Shown here piece by piece: positions 31,750 through 41,376 of a stretch of DNA of 50,768 nt. The stretch covers positions 1 to 50,768 of the forward strand of contig JBPOJA010000021.1 in assembly GCA_052034085.1 (NCBI GenBank), read 5' to 3'. The stretch comes from UBA1426 sp052034085. GTDB lineage: Bacteria > Bacillota > Clostridia > Peptostreptococcales > Anaerovoracaceae. Below the pieces are notes generated by a model. It did no database searches. It was not told the origin of the DNA and worked only from the letters and a program-made list of their open reading frames with translations. The first letter of the stretch is position 1. The number at the start of each line of letters is the position of its first letter. Both the position numbers and the translations under genes were made by a program.

Positions 31750-34700
31750 ATGGCAGATAAGAAAATGAAAACCATGGATGGCAACACGGCGGCAGCGTAT
31801 GTATCATATGCGTTTACTGAAGTTGCGGCCATCTATCCCATTACACCTTCTTCCAATATGGCTGAAGTGGTGGATGAATGGGCGGCCCACGGTCAGAAAA
31901 ATATTTTCGGCCAGAAAGTAAAAGTTGTTGAAATGCAGTCTGAGGCCGGCGCTGCAGGTGCTGTGCACGGCTCTTTGGCCTCAGGAGCCCTTACGACTAC
32001 ATACACGGCTTCACAGGGCCTGCTTTTGATGATACCCAATATGTACAAAATTTCAGGAGAACTCCTCCCCGGAGTTTTTCATGTTTCAGCAAGGGCTGTA
32101 GCCGGCCATGCCTTAAGCATATTTGGCGATCATTCCGACGTTATGTCTGCCAGGCAAACCGGTTTTGCCCTGCTTGCCAGCGGCTCGGTTCAGGAAGTAA
32201 TGGATCTGGGCGGTATAGCACACCTTGCCGCCATCGAGAGCAGGGTGCCCTTCCTGCATTTCTTCGACGGATTCCGCACATCCCATGAAATACAGAAGAT
32301 TGAAGTTATAGAATATGATGATTTAGCAAAAATGCTCAACATGGAGGCTGTTCAACGTTTCAGGGATAATGCGTTGAATCCGGAACATCCGGTTATCAGA
32401 GGGTCTGCACAGAATCCCGACATTTTCTTCCAGGCAAAAGAGGCTTCCAATAAATTCTATGAAGCTGTTCCGGCAATAGTCGAAAACTATATGAAAAAAA
32501 TCAGCAAACTGACAGGAAGAGAATACAATTTGTTTGACTATGTAGGCGACCCCGGTGCAGAACACATTATTATAGCAATGGGTTCCGTCTGCGACACCAT
32601 CGAAGAAACCATCAATTACCTTAAAAAGCAGGGCAAGAAAGTAGGTCTTGTTAAAGTAAGGCTCTACAGACCTTTTTCACCGGAACACCTGAAGAAGGCC
32701 ATACCTGCAAGCGTAAAACGCATAGCAGTCCTGGAGAGAACCAAGGAGCCGGGAGCTATCGGAGACCCATTGTATATGGATGTGAGGTCCATGTACTACA
32801 ATGACAAAGATGCTCCCGAGATATATGGCGGAAGATACGGACTGGGTTCAAAGGACACAACACCGGGCCAGATTCTGGCTGTATATGAAAATCTGGAAAA
32901 GGATCAGCCAAAAGACAGATTTACTATAGGAATTGTGGATGATGTGACTCACACCTCACTGGATACAGTTAAGGGTGTTAACACAGAACCTGAAGGAACG
33001 ATAAGGTGCAAATTCTGGGGCCTGGGTTCTGACGGCACCGTGGGGGCCAATCAGAATGCCATTAAAATCATCGGAGACAAGACGGACCTCTATGCTCAAG
33101 GATATTTTGCATATGACTCGAAAAAATCGGGAGGGCTGACGGTTTCCCACTTGCGTTTCGGCAAACATAAAATCCAGTCACCCTACCTTATAAATGAGGC
33201 GGATTTCGTGGCGTGCCATACTCAGGCATATGTTAACCAGTATGATTTGCTGAAAGGCCTGAAAAAAGGCGGCACCTTCCTTCTGAACTGCCTGTGGAAT
33301 GAAGAGGAGCTGAACCTTCATCTGCCGGCAAATATGAAGAGATATCTGGCTGAAAACGACATTGAATTTTACACCATAAATGCTACCAGCATAGCCGAAA
33401 GGATAGGCCTGGGCAACCGCATTAACATGGTCATGCAGTCTGCTTTCTTCAAACTTTCCCAAGTGATACCCGTGGATGAAGCCATTGGCTACCTGAAAGA
33501 AGCCGTGGAGGAAACCTACGGCAGAAAAGGCGGCAATGTAGTTGAAATGAACTTCCAGGCCATAGATGAAGGTGTCAAAGGTCTGGTCAAAATTAATGTA
33601 CCTGCCGAATGGGCTAATGCCATCGACGCAGAAAAAGAAGTTAAAAAAGTACCTGAATTCATAGAAGATATTCTCATTCCAATGAGCAGGCAGGAAGGCG
33701 ACAGCCTTCCCGTCAGTGCATTTGTGGGAAGAGAGGACGGCACATTCCCATCCGGCACGGCGGCTTATGAAAAGAGGGGCGTTGCAGTCAATGTACCTGA
33801 ATGGATTTCAGAAAATTGCATACAGTGCAACCAGTGCTCTTTTGTATGCCCCCATGCATCCATAAGACCTGTGTTGCTGACAGAAGAGGAAAAAGCCAAT
33901 GCTCCTGAAGGATTTACCACATTGAAAGCAATCGGCAAGGATATGGAAAACATGTCGTATAAGATTCAGGTTTCTCCCCTGGATTGCCTGGGCTGCGGCA
34001 ACTGCGCAGATATCTGCCCCGCCAAGAACAAGGCTTTGATAATGATGCCAATCGAAACACAGCTCCACGAGGCGGCAAACTGGGATTTCAGTATGACTGT
34101 ACCTCTGAAAGAAAATCCGTTTAAGAAAACCACTATTAAAGGCAGCCAGTTCCTGCAGCCTTACATCGAGTTTTCAGGAGCCTGTGCCGGATGTGGCGAG
34201 ACCCCATACATCAAACTCATTACCCAGCTTTTCGGAGACAGGATGATGATAGCCAATGCCACAGGATGCTCATCCATCTGGGGTGCATCCGCACCCAGCA
34301 TGCCTTACTGCAAAGATGCCGATGGAAGAGGACCTTCCTGGGCAAATTCCCTGTTTGAAGATAATGCCGAATACGGTCTTGGTATGGCCGTGGGCGTAAG
34401 ACAGCAGAGAGATAAAATTCAGGACAGCATGGAAAAACTGCAAGGGAAAAATCTGCCCGAAACTTTGAAAGAAGCTTTATCAGAATGGATAGAAAAGAAA
34501 AATGACGGAGAAGCATCGAGATCTGTCAGCGAAAAAGTCATGGCAGAACTGAATCCTGCAGCTGTTGAAGCCCTGGATGAAGAAGGAAAGGCCCTGGCAG
34601 ACGAAATCCTCAAGAGAAAGGATTATCTGGTTAAGAAATCGGTCTGGGCAGTGGGAGGAGACGGCTGGGCCTATGACATAGGCTACGGAGGTCTTGACCA

Positions 34701-35280
34701 TGTGCTGGCATCAGGAGAGGATATCAATGTTCTGGTATTTGACACAGAAGTTTATTCAAATACAGGTGGACAGTCTTCCAAAGCAACACCTACAGCAGCC
34801 ATAGCCAAGTTTGCGGCTTCCGGCAAAAAGACCAAGAAAAAAGACCTTGGCATGATGGCCATGGCCTACGGCTATGTTTATGTGGCTCAGGTGGGTATGG
34901 GGGCAGACAAGAACCAGCTATTGAAAGCAGTCACCGAGGCGGAAAGTTATGACGGACCTTCCCTCATAATCTGTTATGCGCCATGTATAAATCACGGTAT
35001 CAAGAAGGGAATGGGCAAGACTCAGGAAGACACCAAGGACGCAGTTGAGACAGGCTACTGGCATCTCTACCGCTTCAATCCTTTGCTTAAGGAGGAGGGC
35101 AAAAATCCCTTCATCCTTGATTCAAAAGAACCCACAAGACCGCTGAGAGAATTCCTCATGGGACAGGTAAGATACACTTCACTCCTGTCGGAATTCCCCG
35201 ACCAGGCTGAGGAACTTTTTGCCAAGGCAGAAAAAGATGCGGCCGACAGGCTGGAGTCGTATAAAAGGCTGGCTGAATAA
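31750..35280 (+). CDS. nifJ: Pyruvate:ferredoxin (flavodoxin) oxidoreductase
   Basis: A 1176-residue single-chain PFOR cleaving pyruvate to acetyl-CoA and CO2 with reduction of ferredoxin. In order: a pyrimidine-binding domain (YPITPSSNMAE at residue 27), a CoA-binding domain, the gamma domain (FWGLGSDGTVGANQNAIKII near 423), two ferredoxin 4Fe-4S sites (CIQCNQCSFVCPH near 690; CLGCGNCADICP near 747), and the TPP domain with its own cluster cysteines (ACAGCGETPY near 815) and GDGWAYDIGYGG near 975. All eight ferredoxin-domain cysteines are present. Full-length and intact; monocistronic from a strong promoter. Central to anaerobic pyruvate metabolism. Confidence 0.98.
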   Translation: MADKKMKTMDGNTAAAYVSYAFTEVAAIYPITPSSNMAEVVDEWAAHGQKNIFGQKVKVVEMQSEAGAAGAVHGSLASGALTTTYTASQGLLLMIPNMYKISGELLPGVFHVSARAVAGHALSIFGDHSDVMSARQTGFALLASGSVQEVMDLGGIAHLAAIESRVPFLHFFDGFRTSHEIQKIEVIEYDDLAKMLNMEAVQRFRDNALNPEHPVIRGSAQNPDIFFQAKEASNKFYEAVPAIVENYMKKISKLTGREYNLFDYVGDPGAEHIIIAMGSVCDTIEETINYLKKQGKKVGLVKVRLYRPFSPEHLKKAIPASVKRIAVLERTKEPGAIGDPLYMDVRSMYYNDKDAPEIYGGRYGLGSKDTTPGQILAVYENLEKDQPKDRFTIGIVDDVTHTSLDTVKGVNTEPEGTIRCKFWGLGSDGTVGANQNAIKIIGDKTDLYAQGYFAYDSKKSGGLTVSHLRFGKHKIQSPYLINEADFVACHTQAYVNQYDLLKGLKKGGTFLLNCLWNEEELNLHLPANMKRYLAENDIEFYTINATSIAERIGLGNRINMVMQSAFFKLSQVIPVDEAIGYLKEAVEETYGRKGGNVVEMNFQAIDEGVKGLVKINVPAEWANAIDAEKEVKKVPEFIEDILIPMSRQEGDSLPVSAFVGREDGTFPSGTAAYEKRGVAVNVPEWISENCIQCNQCSFVCPHASIRPVLLTEEEKANAPEGFTTLKAIGKDMENMSYKIQVSPLDCLGCGNCADICPAKNKALIMMPIETQLHEAANWDFSMTVPLKENPFKKTTIKGSQFLQPYIEFSGACAGCGETPYIKLITQLFGDRMMIANATGCSSIWGASAPSMPYCKDADGRGPSWANSLFEDNAEYGLGMAVGVRQQRDKIQDSMEKLQGKNLPETLKEALSEWIEKKNDGEASRSVSEKVMAELNPAAVEALDEEGKALADEILKRKDYLVKKSVWAVGGDGWAYDIGYGGLDHVLASGEDINVLVFDTEVYSNTGGQSSKATPTAAIAKFAASGKKTKKKDLGMMAMAYGYVYVAQVGMGADKNQLLKAVTEAESYDGPSLIICYAPCINHGIKKGMGKTQEDTKDAVETGYWHLYRFNPLLKEEGKNPFILDSKEPTRPLREFLMGQVRYTSLLSEFPDQAEELFAKAEKDAADRLESYKRLAE

Positions 35281-35323
35281 GGCGCAGATTAGAAGAAAAC
35301 TATAAACAAATCTACTTTAACAC

Positions 35324-35355
35324 ATAAGCCGGCTGGAATTTTCCAGCCGGCTTAT
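35324..35355. terminator. Strong bidirectional terminator between PFOR and GDH genes
   Basis: A perfect 15-bp GC-rich inverted repeat (35324-35338 / 35341-35355) with a 2-nt loop, 43 nt after PFOR and about 50 nt after the convergent GDH gene. Confidence 0.85.
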
Positions 35356-35404
35356 TATAGAGCCATTATTCCTTAACTAGTTTAAAGAATCGTACAGGGT
35401 TGAT

Positions 35405-36748
35405 TTACACTGCTCCCTGCATCATCATGGCTTTGGCGACTTTCAGGAAGCCCGCAATGTTGGCACCTGCAACCAGATTGTAGCCCAGGCCGTATTCTTT
35501 CGCCGCACTGGCCGCAGAATCGTGAATGCTGACCATGATGTCTTTCAGTTGTGCATGAACCTGCTCGGGCGAAAATACGGTATGGCCTGCATTTTGACCC
35601 ATTTCAATGCAGGAACAGGCTACGCCGCCGGCATTGGCTGCCTTGCAGGGACCTACGATTACGCCGTTTTCCATGAGGTATTCGATGGCATCGTTGGTGG
35701 TAGGCATGTTGGCGCCTTCGCAAAGATATTTTGCGCCGTTGGCTACGATTTTCTTTGCATCCTCAATGCGGATGTCGTTTTGCATAGCGCATGGAATGTA
35801 AAGATCTGCTTTCACGCCCCAGGGCTTTTCTCCGGGGAAGAATTTGGCTCCGGGGAACTTGTCTGCATAGGGAGCGCAGATGTTCTTGCCGGAGTTCCTC
35901 AGTTCGACGAAGTAGTCGATTTTTTCACCTGAGATGCCGGCTTCGTCCAGGATGTATCCGTCAGGACCTGAGAAGGCAATAACCTTGGCACCCAGCTCGT
36001 CTGCTTTGAGGGCTGTGCCCCAGGCCACGTTGCCAAAACCGGAAATGACCACGGTTTTGTCTTTGATGTCTTCGCCGTTGGCTTTCAGCATGCATTCAGC
36101 AAAATAGACTATACCAAAGCCGGTGGCTTCGGTTCTGCCATTCAGACCGCCGTAAATGATGTGTTTGCCGGTGATGGCTTCGTCAAATCTGTTGACAAGT
36201 TTTTTGTACTGGCCGAAGAGATAGCCTAATTCCCTCGGCCCCACACCCAGGTCACCTGCCGGGCTGTCGGTGTATGGACCGATATGTCTGTACAGTTCGT
36301 TCATGAAAGCCTGGCAGAATCTCATGATTTCGCCGTCGGATTTTCCGTTGGGGTCAAAATCGGAACCGCCTTTTCCGCCGCCGATGGGGAGTCCGGTCAG
36401 GGCATTTTTGAAAATCTGCTCAAAGGCCAGGAATTTCATTACGCTGGGGTTTACATTGGGGGCAAATCTCAAGCCGCCTTTGTATGGGCCAAGTGCGCTG
36501 TTAAACTGATATCTGAAACCTCTGTTGACTTGTGTTTTGCCTGCATCATCCACCCAGGTAACTTTGAAAATAATTGCTCTTTCCGGCTCGCTTATTCTTT
36601 CAAGCAATGAAGCGGCTTCATATTCCGGGTGCTGCTCAATAACGGGTCTGATGGAGTTGAAAACCTCCTCGACTGTCTGGTGAAACTCAGATTCACCGGG
36701 GTTTCTTTCCTTGCAGTACTCAATGCTGCGATCAACGTAATTCGACAT
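35405..36748 (-). CDS. gdhA: Glutamate dehydrogenase (NADP-type hexameric family)
   Basis: A 447-residue GDH interconverting glutamate and 2-oxoglutarate plus ammonia. The catalytic Lys region GGGKGGSDFDPNGKSD is near residue 123, DSPAGDLGVGPRELGYLFG near 160, the Rossmann motif VISGFGNVAWGTALKA near 235 and GANIAGFLKVAKAMM at the end. Coenzyme choice is not provable here. The frame runs on to 36847, but AGAAGGG precedes ATG 36748 at good distance. In an amino-acid fermenter it could run in the deaminating direction, joining the arginine genes nearby. Confidence 0.95.
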   Translation of the reverse strand: MSNYVDRSIEYCKERNPGESEFHQTVEEVFNSIRPVIEQHPEYEAASLLERISEPERAIIFKVTWVDDAGKTQVNRGFRYQFNSALGPYKGGLRFAPNVNPSVMKFLAFEQIFKNALTGLPIGGGKGGSDFDPNGKSDGEIMRFCQAFMNELYRHIGPYTDSPAGDLGVGPRELGYLFGQYKKLVNRFDEAITGKHIIYGGLNGRTEATGFGIVYFAECMLKANGEDIKDKTVVISGFGNVAWGTALKADELGAKVIAFSGPDGYILDEAGISGEKIDYFVELRNSGKNICAPYADKFPGAKFFPGEKPWGVKADLYIPCAMQNDIRIEDAKKIVANGAKYLCEGANMPTTNDAIEYLMENGVIVGPCKAANAGGVACSCIEMGQNAGHTVFSPEQVHAQLKDIMVSIHDSAASAAKEYGLGYNLVAGANIAGFLKVAKAMMMQGAV

Positions 36749-36818
36749 TTTTTCCCTTCTTTCTTTTGAATTTTTTATTAAAATTTTTTGAGAACAGATT
36801 AACAAACTTCCACAGTTC

Positions 36819-36847
36819 AGAATAGCATAAAGAGGCATTTGCGTCAA
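36819..36847 (-). promoter_or_regulatory. Promoter of gdhA
   Basis: On the minus strand: -35 TTGACG (36847-36842), a 17-nt spacer, and -10 TATTCT (36824-36819). Confidence 0.8.
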
Positions 36848-36863
36848 GAAGAAGGAGGCCCTG

Positions 36864-36953
36864 ATGAATTATGACAAGTTCTTTACTTTATGGGCTTTAT
36901 TATTTACTGGAACCAATAAAGAAGGTACAATGGCATGGAAAGGACACAGATAA
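36864..36953 (+). CDS. Candidate 29-residue small ORF upstream of nnrD
   Basis: A perfect AAGGAGG (36852-36858) lies 5 nt before an ATG that opens a 29-codon frame (MNYDKFFTLWALLFTG..., hydrophobic centre), ending inside the start region of nnrD. It could be a small membrane-associated peptide or a leader coupling translation to nnrD. No + strand promoter was recognised, and I know no homologue. The strong ribosome site is the main support. Confidence 0.35.
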   Translation: MNYDKFFTLWALLFTGTNKEGTMAWKGHR

Positions 36954-37828
36954 AAATGGAGTTTGTCACTCTGGATCATATAGCTAAAATACTGAAAAAA
37001 AGGGATAAGAACACCCACAAGGGAAGCTATGGTCGTGTTCTGGTAATAGCCGGAAGCAAAGGCATGGCCGGCGCAGCAGTGCTGACTGCCATGGGAGCCC
37101 TAAGAAGCGGCGCCGGACTTGTAAAAGTGTCGCTGGATGAGGAATTCTTTCCCATATTTCACAGCACTCTGCCAGAAGCAATTTGTGTAAACAGACAATT
37201 GAGCATGCAGGATTTAAACAGTTATGAGGCTATTGCCATAGGTCCCGGTCTGGCTGTTCAAGCGAAAAACAAGGACCTGACAGAGATGGTGCTGGCAGCA
37301 GAAAAGCCGGCCCTTATTGTGGATGCCGGTGCACTGGATTTACTTAGGTTAATCGGGCCGGAGAAGGTAAAAAAAACACAGGCATCCCAAAAATGCAAAT
37401 TAATAATCACTCCTCATCCGGGAGAGGCTGCAAAGCTGCTGGGCCTGACAACGGCAGAAATCAATACTGACAGGGAAAAGTCCGGGCAGAGATTGACGGA
37501 AGAATATGGTGCCATCAGCATGCTCAAAGGGCATGAAACCCTGATAACGGATATTTCATTAAAGCAGTTCATCAATACCAGCGGCAATCCCGGAATGGCC
37601 ACCGCAGGCAGCGGAGATGTGCTGACGGGAATAATTGCGGGCTTTGCCGCACAGGGATATACCCCGCTTAAAGCAAGTTTACTTGGTGCATATATTCATG
37701 GGGCCGCAGGGGATATTGGGGCAGATTTTCACGGAGAGCATGGACTTTTAGCCTCTGACATTGCATCTATGGCAGGAATTGCCATTAAGAAAATTTTTGC
37801 TGAGAAAAAGGAGACAGAAAATGAATAA
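36935..37828 (+). CDS. nnrD: ADP/ATP-dependent NAD(P)H-hydrate dehydratase
   Basis: A 297-residue ribokinase-fold repair enzyme that dehydrates damaged NAD(P)HX. HKGSYGRVLVIAGSKGMAGAAVL near residue 28, IGPGL, ITPHPGEAAKLLG near 150, and the anion-hole/catalytic NTSGNPGMATAGSGDVLTGIIAG near 213 are present. The usual fused epimerase half (NnrE) is absent, so it is a stand-alone dehydratase. GAAGG lies 10 nt before ATG 36935; ATG 36956 is an alternative. The next gene overlaps its end by 8 nt. Confidence 0.93.
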   Translation: MERTQIKMEFVTLDHIAKILKKRDKNTHKGSYGRVLVIAGSKGMAGAAVLTAMGALRSGAGLVKVSLDEEFFPIFHSTLPEAICVNRQLSMQDLNSYEAIAIGPGLAVQAKNKDLTEMVLAAEKPALIVDAGALDLLRLIGPEKVKKTQASQKCKLIITPHPGEAAKLLGLTTAEINTDREKSGQRLTEEYGAISMLKGHETLITDISLKQFINTSGNPGMATAGSGDVLTGIIAGFAAQGYTPLKASLLGAYIHGAAGDIGADFHGEHGLLASDIASMAGIAIKKIFAEKKETENE

Positions 37829-38279
37829 GAAAAATTTGATTGTGATGGCCATAGCCCTGGCGATGGTAATAACCACTGCTATTGTCGTAGGGGCAGGCTA
37901 TGATCCTGGTTCTGCCGAAGATCCAATAGTCACAAAAAGTTATGTGGATTCCAAAATCGCCGAGGCTCTGGAAGGAATTTCAGGAAGCGGAGGGCAGGGA
38001 GGCTCAGAAGGTGGATTAGCATTCACTCCTATTAAGGTGGATAAAAGTAAACAGCTGATAGGTGGTGAAGGGACTGAGCTGATATTGCGCAGCGGTAAAG
38101 CTAAGGCTGTTGCAGCCGGAAAAGACGGGTTATCCGATGTAACCATTGGTCAGGACATAACTGCAGGCAAGGATATAAGCCAGAACCATCTGCTGCTTGT
38201 TCCCAGAGATGACGGAAGAGGAATAGAAGCCGTTACCGACATTTGGGTTATGGTAAAAGGACCATACACCGTCAATTAA
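37821..38279 (+). CDS. Small exported protein of unknown function
   Basis: A 152-residue protein with an N-terminal signal/anchor (MNKKNLIVMAIALAM...VVGAG), a Ser/Gly linker (SGSGGQGGSEGG), and a conserved-looking C-terminal domain with GGEGTELILRSGKAKAV and NHLLLVPRDDGRG. I have seen similar sequences as uncharacterised conserved proteins in Clostridia but know no function. AAGGAG precedes ATG 37821; the 8-nt overlap with nnrD and the 29-nt gap to the SLH glycosidase gene suggest one operon. A role at the cell surface is inferred from the signal and context. Confidence 0.8.
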   Translation: MNKKNLIVMAIALAMVITTAIVVGAGYDPGSAEDPIVTKSYVDSKIAEALEGISGSGGQGGSEGGLAFTPIKVDKSKQLIGGEGTELILRSGKAKAVAAGKDGLSDVTIGQDITAGKDISQNHLLLVPRDDGRGIEAVTDIWVMVKGPYTVN

Positions 38280-38308
38280 TTCAGAAAGGAATATCAGAGG
38301 TACAGTAA

Positions 38309-41300
38309 ATGAGAAAAACCGTAAGAATTATTGGGCCGCTTTTGATTATAGCCTTGATTTTCAGCATCTGGTCAGTGACTTTTGCGTCATCAGACAGCCT
38401 GGGGGAAAATCTCTATGAAAGTCACATGGATATCGGTGAACGCATGTCGCTGGCGAAAGGAGTTTTCTGGAATACGGCTTATAATGAAAAAATAACGGAA
38501 AACTATATCGAATATATGCCGGGAAAAAGCATTAAGCCCATAATTGCTCACGGAAACGATATATACGGTGCCGCCAGTTTTAAATCCGTAGTGAGTATGG
38601 CGGCAGCCAACGATCAATATGTAGTTGCAGGCCTGAATGGAGATTTTTTTGATATGAGCAACGGAGTTCCCATGGGCATCACAATAAAAAACGGGATTCT
38701 CCTGTCTTCAGAAAGTGCACAGAGGCCGTCACTTGGCTTTTTCGAGGATGGCAGCCTTATCATAGGAAGGCCCGAAGTTAAAATCAGTGCATCCGGTGAA
38801 AATATCGGCAAAGGCTTTTCTTTTCTGCATCTGAATAAAACCCTTACACCGGGCTCCGGAGTTGTTCTTTATACAAGGGTTTATGGCGATGATTTCAGCA
38901 ATAAGGCAAAGATAGCGTCATATAATGTGCTGCTCTCGGTGGAAAACGATGAATTCAGAATAAATGATGCCTTTGAAGGCATTGTAGTTGAGACAACCGA
39001 AAGTGACCTGCCAACCATCATTCCGCCCGGCCATGTTCTGCTTTCCATAAGCTTAAATACAGTGTACCCGGATAGTTTGACCAGATTAATGGGAGCACAA
39101 CCCGGAGATATCATAAGTTTTACGGTTAATGGAGACAGCACCTGGGATGAAGTTGAATATGCCATTGGTACAGGTGATAAACTTGTGAGCGGAGGCCAGA
39201 TGCTGCCTCCGGCTGATAAGGAAATGCATCCAAGGACTGCAGTTGGTATCAGGGCAGATGGCTCGGCAGTTTTTTATACTGCCGACGGGAGGCAGGCTGA
39301 TCACAGCAAGGGATTGACTCTGCAGCAATTATCCGAAAGGATGCTTGAGTTGGGTTGTGTAGAAGCTGTCAATATGGATGGAGGAGGGTCTACGGCTCTT
39401 CATGGAATTTTTCCCGGAGAGGAAAGTATGAGCGTAATAAACCAGCCGTCACAGGCAACTTTGAGAAACTGCGCCAACTATATTTTGCTTATCAATACAT
39501 CACAACCGGTGGGAAACCCTGCTCATCTGCACATTTACCCCTATGAAGCCAGAATCCTTGCCGGTTCGGAAATCAGTTTCCGGGTAAAGGCCAGTGATGC
39601 CAATTATTACCCGGTCATGCCACCGACGAATATAAGTTTTTCTTATACCGGCAATGTGGGTGACATGGCTAAAACAGATCAGGATTACATTTTCTCAGCT
39701 TCAAAAAACAAAGCAAAGGGTAGCATAACTGCAAGCTCGGGCAACAAGCTGAAAGGCTCAACTGGGATTGAGATTGTAGATAAGCCCGAAAAACTGGAGA
39801 TAATTGACGAGGCTACGGGAAAAACAGTAAATGCAATCAATATAGTTGCCGGAGAGGAGGTTAACCTGAAGGGCAGCTCAACCTATAAAAGAATGCCGCT
39901 GCTTTCTTCAGATAAAGCCTATACATGGACGGTCACCGGCAACATAGGCACAGTCAATGAAGAGGGAGTTTTCAAGGCGGCAGATATCAACAAAGGCAGC
40001 GGTCAGATACAGGCTTCGGTCAACGGAGTAACTGCCACAGTGAATGTAAGCATTCAAAGCGAAGGCTGGCTGGTAGAATCCTTTGAAGGTACAAAAAACT
40101 TTTTCAGGGATTCAGCATGGCCCGGGGCTGAACTGTCACTGAATGCAGATTTAACCAAGGTTAAATACGGTTATAAAAGCGCTTTGATTAAATATGATTT
40201 TGATGAAGCTGAGTCAGACACGATTATTATGCCGGTTAAGGCAAACTTTTCAAAACCTCCCAGAATGCTTGGTTTTTACCTCTACGGCGACGGTTCGGGC
40301 AACGATATTGAATTGACAGTAAATACCGGAGAGGGCAGAAATACCCTGAAGGCTGCAACTTTGGACTTCAAGGGCTGGAAGCTGGTTACCGTCAGCCTGC
40401 CTGCAGGCACAAACAGTCTTGAAGCCATAAATATTTCCGTGGCCGGGAAGTCAAGCGGCAGCTTTTATCTGGATCAGTTTGTGGCAGGCATAGGTTATTA
40501 TGTGGACACGGAATCGCCGACCATAGATATGTCCTTCGTAGACGGATTACTAACTGCCGTCATTAAGGACGAAACCGATAAAAGTGTCACCCCGTCTAAT
40601 GTCAGACTGACAATGGACGGAGAAGTTTTGGATTTTCAAATGGATGAAAGCACAGGTGTGCTGCAGAAGTGGCTGGATATAGAAGACAGCAGGATGCACA
40701 GGCTGGCCATTGTTGCGTCGGATGAAACGGGTAATCTAGCCAGAAAAGGTATCAGCATAAAGATTGAGGGCAGTGAAGAAGACTCTGCAGAGGAGGACAT
40801 TTTCATAGATACCAGGGGCCACTGGGGCAGGGCAAATATAGACTATCTTTACGGGCTGGGAGTTATTAACGGTGTAAAGACCGATCAGGGCCTTAAATAC
40901 AATCCTGACAAGAGCATTACCAGGGCGGAATTTGCCGTGCTTATGAGCAACTGGCTGGCAGGTGATGCAACTGAGTACGCGGATACAGAACTGCCATTTC
41001 TGGACAAAGGGGCCATCCCCGCATGGGCTGTGGATTCGGTGAAGGCCGTGTATGGTATGGGCATAGTTGCGGGGACAGGCACGGATAAGGGCGTGGTCTT
41101 TAATCCCTCAGGCTCCATAAGCCGCCAGGAGGTTATGACGATTATTGGCAGGACTCAGGCCAAAGGCTATGGAGAAGTTACTCTGACGGATTTTGCAGAT
41201 CATAAAGATGTAGCGGACTGGGCGTATTCTTATGTGAGCAGTCTGGTCAAGCAGGGAGTTATATCAGGCTCCGGCGGGAAACTGAATCCCAAGAAATCAG

Positions 41301-41344
41301 TAACCAGGGCAGAAGTTGCCACCATAATAACTGGCTTGAATTAA
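38309..41344 (+). CDS. SLH-anchored phosphodiester glycosidase (NAGPA-domain) surface protein
   Basis: A 1011-residue exported protein. Parts in order: a signal peptide (about 1-27) and a NAGPA-like phosphodiester glycosidase domain (about 90-395) with VVAGLNGDFFDMSNGVPMGI, HPRTAVGIRADGSAVFYTADG and VNMDGGGSTAL, the usual catalytic-region motifs. Ig-like beta domains (about 400-590) follow, then a carbohydrate-binding-like beta region (590-730), another Ig-like piece, and three SLH repeats (about 825-1011). NAGPA enzymes cleave sugar phosphodiesters; a wall-polymer target is plausible but inferred. The SLH repeats would tether it to the pyruvylated polymer made by the neighbouring csaB fusion. 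Confidence 0.92.
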   Translation: MRKTVRIIGPLLIIALIFSIWSVTFASSDSLGENLYESHMDIGERMSLAKGVFWNTAYNEKITENYIEYMPGKSIKPIIAHGNDIYGAASFKSVVSMAAANDQYVVAGLNGDFFDMSNGVPMGITIKNGILLSSESAQRPSLGFFEDGSLIIGRPEVKISASGENIGKGFSFLHLNKTLTPGSGVVLYTRVYGDDFSNKAKIASYNVLLSVENDEFRINDAFEGIVVETTESDLPTIIPPGHVLLSISLNTVYPDSLTRLMGAQPGDIISFTVNGDSTWDEVEYAIGTGDKLVSGGQMLPPADKEMHPRTAVGIRADGSAVFYTADGRQADHSKGLTLQQLSERMLELGCVEAVNMDGGGSTALHGIFPGEESMSVINQPSQATLRNCANYILLINTSQPVGNPAHLHIYPYEARILAGSEISFRVKASDANYYPVMPPTNISFSYTGNVGDMAKTDQDYIFSASKNKAKGSITASSGNKLKGSTGIEIVDKPEKLEIIDEATGKTVNAINIVAGEEVNLKGSSTYKRMPLLSSDKAYTWTVTGNIGTVNEEGVFKAADINKGSGQIQASVNGVTATVNVSIQSEGWLVESFEGTKNFFRDSAWPGAELSLNADLTKVKYGYKSALIKYDFDEAESDTIIMPVKANFSKPPRMLGFYLYGDGSGNDIELTVNTGEGRNTLKAATLDFKGWKLVTVSLPAGTNSLEAINISVAGKSSGSFYLDQFVAGIGYYVDTESPTIDMSFVDGLLTAVIKDETDKSVTPSNVRLTMDGEVLDFQMDESTGVLQKWLDIEDSRMHRLAIVASDETGNLARKGISIKIEGSEEDSAEEDIFIDTRGHWGRANIDYLYGLGVINGVKTDQGLKYNPDKSITRAEFAVLMSNWLAGDATEYADTELPFLDKGAIPAWAVDSVKAVYGMGIVAGTGTDKGVVFNPSGSISRQEVMTIIGRTQAKGYGEVTLTDFADHKDVADWAYSYVSSLVKQGVISGSGGKLNPKKSVTRAEVATIITGLN

Positions 41345-41376
41345 CCGAGAATTCGGGAGGCGGCGGGAAACAGCAA

